Below, piece after piece: positions 1 to 8,397 of a DNA stretch of 33,968 nucleotides (within the stretch, counting starts at the first letter, position 1; each line of letters begins with the position of its first letter). This stretch comes from Bacteroidales bacterium (GTDB lineage Bacteria > Bacteroidota > Bacteroidia > Bacteroidales > JAIOZK01). The stretch spans positions 1-33,968 of the forward strand of contig JAIPBS010000043.1 of the NCBI GenBank assembly GCA_021738625.1. The letters are read 5' to 3'. The notes under the pieces are model-generated. The model had not been told where the DNA came from. It ran no database searches and saw only the letters and a list, made by a program, of their open reading frames with translations. Position numbers and translations under genes: made by a program.

Positions 1-1
1 G

Positions 2-301
2 TGCGAAGGTATCAGCGATACGGTTTACATCATGAGCACCGTTGGCGTGGACGAAGTCTTCACCAACAGCTCGGTAAGCGTATATCCGAACCCGGCACAG
101 GACCTGGTGAACATCGAATCAACCTTCGACATCAGCAAGATAACGGTTATGAACTATGTTGGTCAGACCGTGGCCGAACTGAAAAAAGTTGAAGCAGCTG
201 TAGTGAAACTGAATACTGCTTCTTATGAAGACGGTGTTTACTTCATCAAGGTTGAAACAACCGAAGGCATCATTACCAAGAAGATCACGATTGCACGCTA
301 A
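2..301 (+). CDS. C-terminal end of a T9SS-exported protein (type A sorting domain), 5' partial
   Basis: The frame is open from the left edge of the window, so the start and the functional domains lie upstream. The last ~75 residues form a typical type IX secretion C-terminal sorting domain. It opens with SVSVYPNPAQDLVNIE, continues with short beta-strand segments (KITVMNYVGQTV), and closes with GVYFIKVETTEGIITKKITI followed by a basic end. In this family the domain directs export across the outer membrane and is cleaved by the sortase PorU. A cysteine lies near the left edge (CEGISDTVYIM). What the mature protein does cannot be seen. The ATG at 32 is internal and should not be taken as the start. 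A strong terminator follows 22 bases after the stop. Confidence 0.9.
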   Translation, partial: CEGISDTVYIMSTVGVDEVFTNSSVSVYPNPAQDLVNIESTFDISKITVMNYVGQTVAELKKVEAAVVKLNTASYEDGVYFIKVETTEGIITKKITIAR

Positions 302-322
302 CAATCCGAATCCATAAAATTC

Positions 323-354
323 AAAACCCCTTCCGTTTTCGGGAGGGGTTTTTT
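323..354 (+). terminator. Rho-independent terminator after the T9SS gene
   Basis: A stem pairs CCCCTTCCG with CGGGAGGGG (one G-T wobble) around a TTTT loop. It is preceded by A residues and followed by TTTTTT. It lies 22 bases after the stop of the plus-strand gene. Confidence 0.85.
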
Positions 355-436
355 CTTTTGGATACGGGTATATTATAATTGTCGGATAAAAGAAAAGAGT
401 TGGTTATAATAAAACACTGATGGACTTTAGTTTACC

Positions 437-2446
437 TCATTGATTTGACATGTATTTCTTGTAGCCGATTTTTGCGATACCGTTTATACTATTATTTTCC
501 ATAAAATCTATAAGGGAAATTCCTATGCCGAAAGCTTTTGTAACTTCTCTCTCAAGTTCCACAGCACCAATCGAATCAAGACCATATGACATAATGGGTT
601 GATCAGGGTCAATATGATCCGGGTTGATCTTAAGCTTATCACTGAGCCATGAGATCAGCCAGGCTTTCATTGATTCAAAAGTGGGGTTTTCTTTTAAAAA
701 TTCGGTTTGTTTGTTCTTGGATTTTGTCCTGATCCAGCTTCCCACCGACTGCAGCGTTCCATTCAACCAGGCTTGCCGGCATGCACCCCGCTGAATTTTC
801 CCGCTGGTTGTTTTCAGCATCCTTCCGGGGCTAAGCAGCGTTATGGCATATACGGGGATATCATGCTCCTCCGCAACTGCCATCTTAATGGCGTTAAATA
901 CCCCGGCATGATCAAGCTGCCGTAAATGGGTGCGCTGTATTTCCACAACCACAACAAGCTGTTCCTGTTCATCCACCTCAACCGAAAAAGCTGCACAGGC
1001 ATTTGACTGTAACGCTTCGTGGCTGTTTTCAACGGTTTCTTCTATATCATGCGGATAATGATTAAGCCCGCGTATGATGATCAGATCTTTTATCCGGCCG
1101 GTGATATAAAGATGTCCATTTTGGATGAAGCCAAGATCACCGGTGCTCAGGTAGTTCGGGTTTTCCGAATCCTTCAATTGAACACCGAAAACCTTAATAC
1201 TTTCCTCTTTATCATTCCAGTATCCTTTGCAAACGGACGGTCCTTTTATAAATATCTCACCTACTTTTTTATCGGGTAGCTTTTGTTTGGTATTCGGATC
1301 TGCAATGGCCATTTCATGGCCGGGCCAGGGATATCCGCAACTTACCAGCTCGAGTTTATCACCGCCTTCATCGGGAATGCGGGTGGCACCTTCGTTCTTC
1401 AGCTTCTTTTTATCCACAGAAAGGTATCGGGGTTCTTCCAAAGCACTGATCCCCGTCGACATCAGGGTGGATTCGGCCAGGCCGTAGCAGGGCAAAAACA
1501 TCTTTTCACGAAAACCGCATTCCCCGAAAGCACTCAGAAACCTATCCATCGACTTCTTACGAATGGGTTCCGACCCGCAATAGAAAACCTTGATGGAAGA
1601 AAGGTCGATGTCTTTTTTTTGTTCATCTGAAATTTTCTCTACACAATAATCGAGGGCAAAATTGGGACAACCCGTTGTATTTGCTTTGTATTTTCTAATG
1701 GAATAAAACCATAGCATCGGGTTTTTAAGAAAAGATGTGGGATTCATGATCACGCTGGCGCCTCCAACATAAAGCGGTTGCAGCAGATTGCCTACCAATC
1801 CCATATCGTGGTACGGGGGAAGCCAGTTGGCTACGATCAGATCAGGCTTATGATTAAAGGATTTCCTGATGGCTTCTGAGTTTTCCATCAGGTTGCGGTG
1901 GCTTACCATCACCCCCCTGGGTTGACCGGTGGAACCCGAGGTGTATTGAAGATAGGCAGTATCATCCGGTTCAATAGTTAATTTGATGGCTGAAGAAGAA
2001 GAGGCCTCCCTTGATGAATCGACGATGATATGCTCCGGCTCCATCAGCTCGCGCCGATCGCTAAAATGCTTGTTAAGGAGCGCTTCGGTTTGTATATCCG
2101 TCATAAGACATAATGGTCGGGAATCTTTTAATACGGTTATAAAACGATGATTGCCTTTGTTCCGTTTGGGCAAATTTACCGGTACAGCTATGACCCCTGA
2201 GAACAGGCAGGCCAGGTAAGCCGTTACAAAATCGATCCCGGCATTGAGCATAATCAGGCAACGATCGCCCGGCCGGCAGGCATTCCTTAGCTTCTCAGCA
2301 TAATGAATGGCATGCCTGACCAGCGAACTGTAAGTAATTCTTCTATCTTCGCTTCCATCTTCGTGGAGGCTTATAAGCGCTGGTTTATCAGCCAAAGACT
2401 TTGCATGGTCCAGTAACAAACCGGGGAGTGTTTTGTAAATGCCCAT
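437..2446 (-). CDS. Fatty acyl-AMP ligase fused to a C-terminal acyl carrier domain
   Basis: This 669-residue ANL-superfamily enzyme should activate a fatty acid as acyl-adenylate and pass it to a phosphopantetheine arm. The P-loop YTSGSTGQPRG is at about residues 168-178. The hinge region reads STGDLGFIQNGHLYITGRIKDL and is followed by RGLNHYPHDIEETV, which is the fatty acyl-AMP ligase (FAAL) form rather than the acyl-CoA ligase form. The last ~80 residues are a carrier domain with YGLDSIGAVELE; the modified serine is about residue 625. The start is placed at the ATG at 2446, which has AAAAGG just upstream. An ATG at 2467 and a TTG at 2473 are in frame and possible. No polyketide synthase, peptide synthetase or transferase gene lies nearby, so the acceptor of the acyl group is unknown. 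Confidence 0.88.
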   Translation of the reverse strand: MGIYKTLPGLLLDHAKSLADKPALISLHEDGSEDRRITYSSLVRHAIHYAEKLRNACRPGDRCLIMLNAGIDFVTAYLACLFSGVIAVPVNLPKRNKGNHRFITVLKDSRPLCLMTDIQTEALLNKHFSDRRELMEPEHIIVDSSREASSSSAIKLTIEPDDTAYLQYTSGSTGQPRGVMVSHRNLMENSEAIRKSFNHKPDLIVANWLPPYHDMGLVGNLLQPLYVGGASVIMNPTSFLKNPMLWFYSIRKYKANTTGCPNFALDYCVEKISDEQKKDIDLSSIKVFYCGSEPIRKKSMDRFLSAFGECGFREKMFLPCYGLAESTLMSTGISALEEPRYLSVDKKKLKNEGATRIPDEGGDKLELVSCGYPWPGHEMAIADPNTKQKLPDKKVGEIFIKGPSVCKGYWNDKEESIKVFGVQLKDSENPNYLSTGDLGFIQNGHLYITGRIKDLIIIRGLNHYPHDIEETVENSHEALQSNACAAFSVEVDEQEQLVVVVEIQRTHLRQLDHAGVFNAIKMAVAEEHDIPVYAITLLSPGRMLKTTSGKIQRGACRQAWLNGTLQSVGSWIRTKSKNKQTEFLKENPTFESMKAWLISWLSDKLKINPDHIDPDQPIMSYGLDSIGAVELEREVTKAFGIGISLIDFMENNSINGIAKIGYKKYMSNQ

Positions 2447-2874
2447 ATTATACCTTTTCAATATCATCGACAAACTGATGAAATTAATATTTCACCAGGC
2501 TTATACAGATTGAAATCAGGTGAAGCGGAAAGAATTAATGTTCAGACAACCCTTATGAACTTTAAACTGGAAACGGAAAGATAACAGCTTTAATAAAACA
2601 GGGGGTTGCCCCCCTGTTAAGCCCTGGTTTTTTTGAACGATCAGGGCTTAGATACCAAATTCAATCGTAGAACTTTTGGAGTTCCGTTAATAATTATTAA
2701 ATGCAAGCTACTCCTATTATAACTTTCATTTTCAGATCAAAAATAGCTCAGATAAACCTATGTATAACAATCTTGAAGGTAAAACGGCAAAAATGAGCAT
2801 CAAACAAGAAATATCTTGTTGTAGAGTGAATTTTTTACCGGCTTTGGTTCTTTATGATCATCATCTGAAAGGTA
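2447..2874. other. Intergenic region with three hairpins, no gene seen
   Basis: No credible coding frame was found. Besides the hairpin at 2597-2618, a second stem TAAGCCCTG (2618-2626) / CAGGGCTTA (2642-2650) starts on the last base of the first, so the two stems adjoin. A third, AACAAGA / TCTTGTT (2803-2820), lies 54 bases beyond the LytTR stop and could be a weak terminator. No clear TAnnTTTG box was found before the FAAL start. Confidence 0.5.
2591..2618 (-). terminator. GC-rich hairpin, probable minus-strand terminator
   Basis: AACAGGGGG (2597-2605) pairs perfectly with CCCCCTGTT (2610-2618) around a four-base loop. Read on the minus strand the stem is followed by TTTTATT, the form of an intrinsic terminator. 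It lies between the LytTR regulator gene and the FAAL gene, both on this strand, so it may separate the two transcripts. Confidence 0.5.
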
Positions 2875-3642
2875 TTATTCTTCAAGCCATTTTTTGATTT
2901 CAGGTGCGCGGGCTTTGCTGATAATAATTTTATCTGGTGATTCCGGTCTCACATTCAGGCTGAACTTGCCGCTGAAATATTTTCCCACATCCTTAATCGC
3001 TTTGCGTGAAACAATGTATTGCCGGTTGGCTCTGAAAAAACTTTCAGGATCAAGTTGCTCCTGAAGCAGTTCAAGTTTCTGATCGATCACATATTTTTTC
3101 TTCTCATAGGTCATCCCGTAAACAATGCCATAATCTATGAAAAAGTATGCAAATACATTCACATCAACCGGAATCATCCTGTCCTTATAATGAACAAGAA
3201 ATGTTTTTTTAAAACTTTTTTTGCTTTCTGATTTAAGATCACTGAGCATGTTTATGATCTTTTTTTCATTCATGCTGCTGATCGAATTTTTCAGGTTCAG
3301 GAATTTATTCAATGCAAAGCGAACAGCTTCCCGGTTCACGGGTTTTAAAATATAGTCGATGCTGTTCACTTTAAAAGCCTTTACAGCATATTGATTGTAT
3401 GCGGTTGTAAATATAATGGGGCAATTAATTTTAACTTTATTGAATATGTTAAAGGCGCTATCATCGGCGAGTTGGATATCAAAAAATGCCAAATCAGGTG
3501 TTTTGTCAACTGAAAACCATCCAACAGCCTCTTCGACACTTTCTAAAATAGCCTGGATTTCTATCCCGGGATTGATATCCTGCAGGATGGCAGTTAAGTT
3601 TTTCGCGGCAGCATACTCGTCTTCGATGATAACAACTTTCAT
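2875..3642 (-). CDS. LytTR-family response regulator
   Basis: The 255-residue protein has an N-terminal receiver (about 1-120) and a C-terminal LytTR DNA-binding domain (about 150-255). The receiver shows the acidic pair in IIEDE (residues 7-9), the phospho-acceptor Asp55 in LAFFDIQL, threonines at 79-80 and Lys100 in DYILKPVN. The LytTR part contains FFRANRQYIVSRKAI, typical of the family. Its ATG overlaps the stop of the upstream kinase gene (ATGA), so the two are very likely translated together and act as a phosphorelay pair. Target promoters cannot be deduced from the window. Confidence 0.92.
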   Translation of the reverse strand: MKVVIIEDEYAAAKNLTAILQDINPGIEIQAILESVEEAVGWFSVDKTPDLAFFDIQLADDSAFNIFNKVKINCPIIFTTAYNQYAVKAFKVNSIDYILKPVNREAVRFALNKFLNLKNSISSMNEKKIINMLSDLKSESKKSFKKTFLVHYKDRMIPVDVNVFAYFFIDYGIVYGMTYEKKKYVIDQKLELLQEQLDPESFFRANRQYIVSRKAIKDVGKYFSGKFSLNVRPESPDKIIISKARAPEIKKWLEE

Positions 3643-4703
3643 TTTCTGCTGATTATAGGTAAGTTTACAATAAAATGCCTATTCGTTTGCCTGATGATCA
3701 CATCCTTGCCTGTTATTAATTCATACCGTTTAATAAGATTAGGTAAACCAAGGCCAAAATTATCCTGGTCGGTCTTTTTCGCTTGTATATTATTTTTAAC
3801 GACAAGATAATTATTTTCAGTATAAAGTTTGACCACCAAAGGTGAGTTTGTAGATATTCTGTTGTGTTTTATCGCATTCTCAACGACCACTTCCAGCACC
3901 ATGGGTGGGATATAAGATTCAAGGATCTGTTCAGTCAGATCAATATCGATTTCTAGTTTATCACCATAGCGCTTTTTTAGCATAAAGATATAGGAATTCA
4001 GAAAATCAAGTTCCGATTTCACCTTGACCAGGTTGTTTTTATTGCTTTCAAGTATATATCGGTATACCTTTGACAGATCATCCACAAACCGCAGGGCGTC
4101 CTGCTTTTTATCAAGCCGGATCACAGAACTCAATGTATTGAGGGTATTGAATAAAAAATGCGGATTCACCTGTTCTCTCAATGATTTAAGCTGCGAAGAA
4201 ATATTTTCTTCCTTAAGTTTGATGTTTTCTATCTCCATGATCTTGGTCTTTGTGATCAAAATCAATATGTAGGCAACAAGCAATGCGGGCGGATAAAGTC
4301 CGATATTGCGCCAGGCATACCAATTGAATGCCCGCTTAATCCCAAATGGGCTTCCAATAGTAACATCGCCAATATAAACGGTTGCGATCAGAATAAGAGC
4401 AATTAAAAGAATATTGTAAAATATCTTCAATAGGATTCTAATTGTTTTGCTTGCTTTGGGCGAAATCAGAAAATCAACCAATCGATAATTGAAATATGCA
4501 TAAATCAGTATAGCAAAAAAACTTTGTAAGCTATACCATATTGAAAGATTAATATATACATCCCTGTTCATCCAGGGATTCTCATTTCCACTGGTACCTT
4601 TGAATATTCCGGCATAAAAGGGCAGAGTGTTAACAATTGCAAGTAAAAGTGAGGCCAGAATTAAAAAGCTATGCTCGTATTTTCTCAGGTTAAGTTTCGA
4701 CAT
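3639..4703 (-). CDS. LytS/YehU-type membrane sensor histidine kinase
   Basis: This 354-residue kinase has four predicted membrane segments in its first ~150 residues (around 12-32, 50-72, 88-112 and 133-152), then a short coiled linker and a His_kinase domain. The phospho-accepting His182 is in EQVNPHFLFNTLN, the signature of this class. An ATP-binding N-box, EVVVENAIKHNR, and a GLGLPNLIKR glycine box follow. The sensing part is only membrane helices with short loops, so the signal is probably membrane-linked or small, which is inference. The gene is the first of a two-gene operon with the LytTR regulator and overlaps it by four bases. Confidence 0.92.
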   Translation of the reverse strand: MSKLNLRKYEHSFLILASLLLAIVNTLPFYAGIFKGTSGNENPWMNRDVYINLSIWYSLQSFFAILIYAYFNYRLVDFLISPKASKTIRILLKIFYNILLIALILIATVYIGDVTIGSPFGIKRAFNWYAWRNIGLYPPALLVAYILILITKTKIMEIENIKLKEENISSQLKSLREQVNPHFLFNTLNTLSSVIRLDKKQDALRFVDDLSKVYRYILESNKNNLVKVKSELDFLNSYIFMLKKRYGDKLEIDIDLTEQILESYIPPMVLEVVVENAIKHNRISTNSPLVVKLYTENNYLVVKNNIQAKKTDQDNFGLGLPNLIKRYELITGKDVIIRQTNRHFIVNLPIISRK

Positions 4704-5009
4704 TTGTCAATAAGGAAAAAGTTGATGCGTGTTTTTTACAAAGTAAATAAATTTACCAATGCAATATCTGAAATTCATACTAAAACCATTGTTTGTTTTT
4801 ATGAGGTGGGAAAAACCGGAGGTGAAAAAAAGGCCCGGCCATTTACGACCGCGCCTTCCACAAGTTTGAATAAGTACACTTGACTTGTCCAGGCATCAAC
4901 AACAAACAAACATTTATGATACCCACTTGCAAATGTACAATAATTGTTTAACATACACGGGCTTACAGAAAAAATAATTTTTTTTATGGAATGATTGACG
5001 GGTTTAGGT
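4704..5009. other. Intergenic region between the kinase gene and nadD
   Basis: About 300 bases carry no convincing gene. An open frame at 4799-5044 on the minus strand has no recognisable domain and overlaps the nadD 3' end, so it was not called. The only A/T-rich stem near the nadD stop has no GC pairs and is not called a terminator. Confidence 0.4.
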
Positions 5010-5594
5010 TTATTCGTAAAAATGCATTTCAAGAATATGCTCATACACTTTTGCCGGGAGGAAGTAACGGATTTCTTTTTTATCGAGTATCGATTTCCTG
5101 ATGAAGCTCGATGAAATTTCTACCATGGGCGCATTAACCGGTTTCAGGTTTGGATGACCCTGATAGGGCCCAGGGTCGGATCCAGGCCTGGGGTATACAT
5201 AAAAGCAGTATCTGTCGAGTAAAATCTTGTAGTTTTTCCATTTGTGGAAAGAAGAAAAAATATCGGAGCCCGTGATCAGGCAAAACTCCCTGCCAGGAAA
5301 TTTTTCGTTCAGGTAGGTAAGCGTGTCGATGGTGTAGGACGGTTGCGGCAGATCGAATTCAACATTGGAGGCCCTGAACCGTTTGTCGTCCTCCACGGCC
5401 ATTTGAATCATATAATACCGATGATGATCTGCCAGCAGGCTGCTTTTTTGCTTGAGGGGATTGTGCGGGCTGATCACAAACCAGATCTCTCGCAAATCGG
5501 TAAATTCGACCATATAGTTGGCAATGATCATGTGCCCGGTATGAACAGGATTGAATGAGCCGAAAAAGAGACCGGTCTTTTTGTGTGTTTTCAT
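5010..5594 (-). CDS. nadD: Nicotinate-nucleotide adenylyltransferase
   Basis: NadD joins nicotinate mononucleotide to AMP from ATP, making deamido-NAD in NAD biosynthesis in the cytoplasm. The nucleotidyltransferase motif GSFNPVHTGH lies at residues 12-21 and the C-terminal ISSSFIRKSI motif matches the family's (I/V)SST.(I/V)R element. Length (194 residues) is normal. The start is the ATG at 5594; a longer frame begins only at a TTG (5621). It is the last gene of the yicC-gmk-oxidoreductase-nadD operon, 33 bases after the preceding stop. Grouping of yicC, gmk and nadD is common in Bacteroidota. Confidence 0.93.
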   Translation of the reverse strand: MKTHKKTGLFFGSFNPVHTGHMIIANYMVEFTDLREIWFVISPHNPLKQKSSLLADHHRYYMIQMAVEDDKRFRASNVEFDLPQPSYTIDTLTYLNEKFPGREFCLITGSDIFSSFHKWKNYKILLDRYCFYVYPRPGSDPGPYQGHPNLKPVNAPMVEISSSFIRKSILDKKEIRYFLPAKVYEHILEMHFYE

Positions 5595-5627
5595 TCTGGC
5601 AGTTTTCTTTCCGCTTTGCAAATTCTT

Positions 5628-6659
5628 CTAATTTCCTGGTTTTAGCAAAACCTTTCCTTTTGACATATTTCCGAGATAAAGCTTGAGGGCGTCCACAATT
5701 TTCTCCAGTGGGAAGCCTGCCTGTATCTCTGTTTTCAATTCCCTGCCTATAAACATCCTCTGTATTTCATCAGATATTTCCTGGAAGTGTTGCCGTCCGG
5801 TATTTAAAATATAGTCGTTGAGGTTAAATCCCTTCAGGATCTTGTTTTTAAAGATCACCTGCAAGACATCCACCTGGCTGACTGCATTGCCCGACAGGCC
5901 GCCATAAACGACCACCCGGCCTCCGGGAGGCATGCTGTTGTATAGCGTGCCTGTCATTTCACCGGCTACGGCATCGAAAGCGACATTGGCATTTAAAAGG
6001 GTTGACATCTCGCGAAGTTTTTCTTCAAAATCCTCTTCGGATGAATTCAATACATATTTTGCACCCTCTTCCTGAAGGGATTTGAGTGTAGATTCTTTCC
6101 TAACGATATTGATCACATCCACCTTGCTTTTTGCCGCCAGCTTGCGTATAAAATTCCCCACCTGGCTGCCGGCGGCATTCTGGATAATGGCCGTGCTTTT
6201 GGCAATGCGCGCTTCCTCAAACAAACCATAAGCCGTAAAAGGATTCACGGCAAAGCACGCCGCCTGTTCCCAGGGCATATCCTCTGCCAGCGGAATGCAA
6301 TTCTTCTCTTTGGTGATAAAGTATTCAGCCCATGTTCCGTCGACGTCTTCCTGGGCAAAACAGCTGACTTTCTTTTTTAGCAGTTGTTCGGCCTTATGGC
6401 TTTTGCCGGCTGCCACCACCCTGCCTGCGCCCTCGAAGCCCGGAACAACAGGCGTTGTCTTGCTGATGTTATAGCCACCCTGCATAAAAGCGATATCGGA
6501 TGGATTTACCGGTGCTGCTGCCATTTTGATCAACACTTCATCATCTTTCAGCTCACGAATTTCCTTTTGTTCTGATTTTAAACTAAGCATGGCACGTATG
6601 GTGTTGGGATGATAATCCGGCAACACAACTGCTGTGTATGTTGAAGGTATGCTTTCCAT
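5628..6659 (-). CDS. Quinone oxidoreductase-like zinc-independent MDR protein
   Basis: A member of the medium-chain dehydrogenase/reductase superfamily (about 343 residues). The N-terminal GroES-like half contains EVLIKMAAAPVNPSDI and PVVPGFEGAGRVV. The Rossmann half has the NAD(P)-binding stretch IIQNAAGSQVGNFI and GGRVVVYGGLSG. The cysteines and histidine that bind catalytic zinc in alcohol dehydrogenases are absent at the PGFEGAG site, which fits the quinone/enoyl reductase branch. The substrate cannot be told. An ATG at 6659 is used here. A GTG at 6668 would overlap the gmk stop by four bases (GTGA) and is equally possible. It sits inside a nucleotide and NAD biosynthesis operon, so it may simply be co-transcribed. 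Confidence 0.85.
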   Translation of the reverse strand: MESIPSTYTAVVLPDYHPNTIRAMLSLKSEQKEIRELKDDEVLIKMAAAPVNPSDIAFMQGGYNISKTTPVVPGFEGAGRVVAAGKSHKAEQLLKKKVSCFAQEDVDGTWAEYFITKEKNCIPLAEDMPWEQAACFAVNPFTAYGLFEEARIAKSTAIIQNAAGSQVGNFIRKLAAKSKVDVINIVRKESTLKSLQEEGAKYVLNSSEEDFEEKLREMSTLLNANVAFDAVAGEMTGTLYNSMPPGGRVVVYGGLSGNAVSQVDVLQVIFKNKILKGFNLNDYILNTGRQHFQEISDEIQRMFIGRELKTEIQAGFPLEKIVDALKLYLGNMSKGKVLLKPGN

Positions 6660-6664
6660 AAATC

Positions 6665-7231
6665 TCACTTTTTAAGAAACTGTTCTACTTCCCTGATCGA
6701 TTTGTTGATGGCTTTGATCAGATCGTCGTTCAGGATTACCTTATCGAAACGGCCGGCAAACTCCAGTTCGCGTATAGCCTTCTCAAGTCTTATCCTTATT
6801 TTTTCTTCCCCATCCGTGGCCCTGTTGCGCAATCTTCGTTCCAGCTCTTCTATGCTGGGTGGTTTGATGAAAATAGAAAGGGCATGCTTGCCATATTGGT
6901 TTTTAATATTCAAACCTCCCATCACATCAATGTCGAAGATCACATGTTTGCCCTCATCCAGGATCCTGTTCACTTCCGATTTCAGGGTTCCGTAATACTG
7001 GTTTTCATAAACCTCTTCCCATTCAATAAAGGCCTCTTCATCTATCATTTTCCTGAACTCCTTAACGGTGTAAAAATGATAGTCGATGCCGTCAACTTCA
7101 TCGGGTCTTTTGGGCCTGCTGCATGCAGAAACACTGAATTGCAGACTGGGATAGGCGGCCAGCAGATGTTTTACAATGGTGGTTTTACCAGCTCCCGATG
7201 GCGCCGAAATGATAATGAGTTTTCCGCTCAT
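6665..7231 (-). CDS. gmk: Guanylate kinase
   Basis: Converts GMP and ATP to GDP and ADP. The P-loop APSGAGKTT is at residues 10-18, followed by the GMP-binding region SACSRPKRPDEVDGIDYHF and later FDIDVMGGLNIK. Length (188 residues) and end are normal for the family. The ATG lies four bases after the yicC stop, which suggests tight co-translation. Confidence 0.95.
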   Translation of the reverse strand: MSGKLIIISAPSGAGKTTIVKHLLAAYPSLQFSVSACSRPKRPDEVDGIDYHFYTVKEFRKMIDEEAFIEWEEVYENQYYGTLKSEVNRILDEGKHVIFDIDVMGGLNIKNQYGKHALSIFIKPPSIEELERRLRNRATDGEEKIRIRLEKAIRELEFAGRFDKVILNDDLIKAINKSIREVEQFLKK

Positions 7232-7235
7232 AAAC

Positions 7236-8111
7236 TCAAAGGATATTATATAATTGTTCCTTTATTTTTTCAAGTTCGTCCTTCATTTGAACCACTACCC
7301 GCTGGATGTTGGCATGGTTGGCTTTTGAACCCATGGTGTTGACTTCCCTGCCAATCTCCTGAGTGATAAAACTCAGCTTCTTACCCATGCTGATCGGCTC
7401 CTTCAGGGTTTCAATGAAGTAATCACAATGGCTCCTAAGCCTCACCTTTTCCTCTGTGATATCCAGTTTTTCGATATAATAGATCAGCTCCTGCTCAAAA
7501 CGGTTTTTATCGAATTTAACCTCTTCCTTGATCTCGGCAAAACTTTTCTGAAGCTTGCTTTTAACAAGCTCTATGCGTTCCTTTTCAAAAGGCTCTATGT
7601 CTTTAAGCAAATCCAGGATCAGCTTGATGCGCTTTTCGAAGTCAGTTGTGAGGGATTTGCCTTCCTGGGTGCGATATTCATCAACCATAATCAGAGCATC
7701 CACAATGGATTTTTCAATCTGCTTCCAGTCCTCTTCATTTAGCTCTTCGATATCGGGTTTTAACACTTCAGGCATTTTGATCACCACCGGCAGATAACTG
7801 CTGTAATTTTGCTGGTTGATCGCGTAAGCAAGTTCCTTCAGCTCTTCATAATAAGCCTTTGCAAGGGATTTGTTTATCGTGTAAGATGTTTTCTGCCCTG
7901 TGTTTTCGAGATAAACGTTGAATTCAATTTTACCGCGTTCAAGTTGTGAGGATATCAGCGACCTGATGGCCAGTTCCTTTTCTTTATAAATACTCGGAAT
8001 TCTTGTGCTTATATCGATTTGTTTGCTGTTAAGCGTTTTGATTTCAATAGTGATCTTCTTATTCGGCAACTCTAATATGGCTTTGCCGAAACCAGTCATC
8101 GATTTTATCAT
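7236..8111 (-). CDS. yicC: YicC-family endoribonuclease
   Basis: The protein (291 residues) starts MIKSMTGFGKA, the hallmark of the YicC family, and ends with EIGREVNTMGSKANHANIQ, the conserved C-terminal motif (DUF1732 region). The E. coli homologue is an endoribonuclease that acts on small RNAs. The start is the ATG at 8111; the frame stays open upstream but MIKSMTGFG is the family start. It heads the operon, with a good promoter 17-45 bases upstream. Confidence 0.93.
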   Translation of the reverse strand: MIKSMTGFGKAILELPNKKITIEIKTLNSKQIDISTRIPSIYKEKELAIRSLISSQLERGKIEFNVYLENTGQKTSYTINKSLAKAYYEELKELAYAINQQNYSSYLPVVIKMPEVLKPDIEELNEEDWKQIEKSIVDALIMVDEYRTQEGKSLTTDFEKRIKLILDLLKDIEPFEKERIELVKSKLQKSFAEIKEEVKFDKNRFEQELIYYIEKLDITEEKVRLRSHCDYFIETLKEPISMGKKLSFITQEIGREVNTMGSKANHANIQRVVVQMKDELEKIKEQLYNIL

Positions 8112-8127
8112 ACCATTTAATTTTAAA

Positions 8128-8156
8128 CAAAGATAACAATCTGCCTTATATTTCAA
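8128..8156 (-). promoter_or_regulatory. Promoter of the yicC-gmk-nadD operon
   Basis: On the minus strand a -7 box TATCTTTG (8128-8135) matches the Bacteroidota consensus TAnnTTTG, and a TTG -33 element lies 18 bases further upstream (8154-8156). The -7 box is 16 bases before the yicC ATG. Confidence 0.6.
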
Positions 8157-8233
8157 AAGCAGATAAAACCGGGCAAACTGCTTTTGTTTTATACTGCGGG
8201 TTAAACTTAAAGATTCAGTATAAAAAAGATATG

Positions 8234-8241
8234 TAATTTTG
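8234..8241 (+). promoter_or_regulatory. -7 promoter box before the micro-ORF and PLD gene
   Basis: TAATTTTG fits the TAnnTTTG consensus. It lies 32 bases before the ATG of the 33-codon frame and about 155 before the PLD gene. No clear -33 TTG is visible. Confidence 0.4.
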
Positions 8242-8273
8242 GTTTGTGATCAACTAGCAAAACAATCAAAGCC

Positions 8274-8375
8274 ATGGGGAAGACACCAATAATTGATGAT
8301 GGCTCCGAAATACCGGTTGCTTCCCGAAGAAAGGATGAATTGATGACTTTGTTTCAGGAAATCGCAAAACGATAA
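8274..8375 (+). CDS. Possible micro-ORF (33 residues) upstream of the PLD gene
   Basis: An ATG frame of 33 codons (starts MGKTPIIDDGSEIPV, ends LMTLFQEIAKR) lies 22 bases before the PLD gene and downstream of a plausible -7 box. It is hydrophilic with an amphipathic charged C-terminal half and no membrane segment. I do not recognise it. It could be a small protein, a leader peptide or chance. Confidence 0.35.
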   Translation: MGKTPIIDDGSEIPVASRRKDELMTLFQEIAKR

Positions 8376-8397
8376 ATGAATTTAACTGGATGCATTC

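Noticed and set aside
4799..5044. 81-codon minus-strand frame in the kinase-nadD gap
   Set aside because: No recognisable domain, overlaps the nadD end, and composition looks random.
5595..5621. Extended TTG start of nadD
   Set aside because: The ATG at 5594 gives the normal family start just before GSFNPVHTGH.
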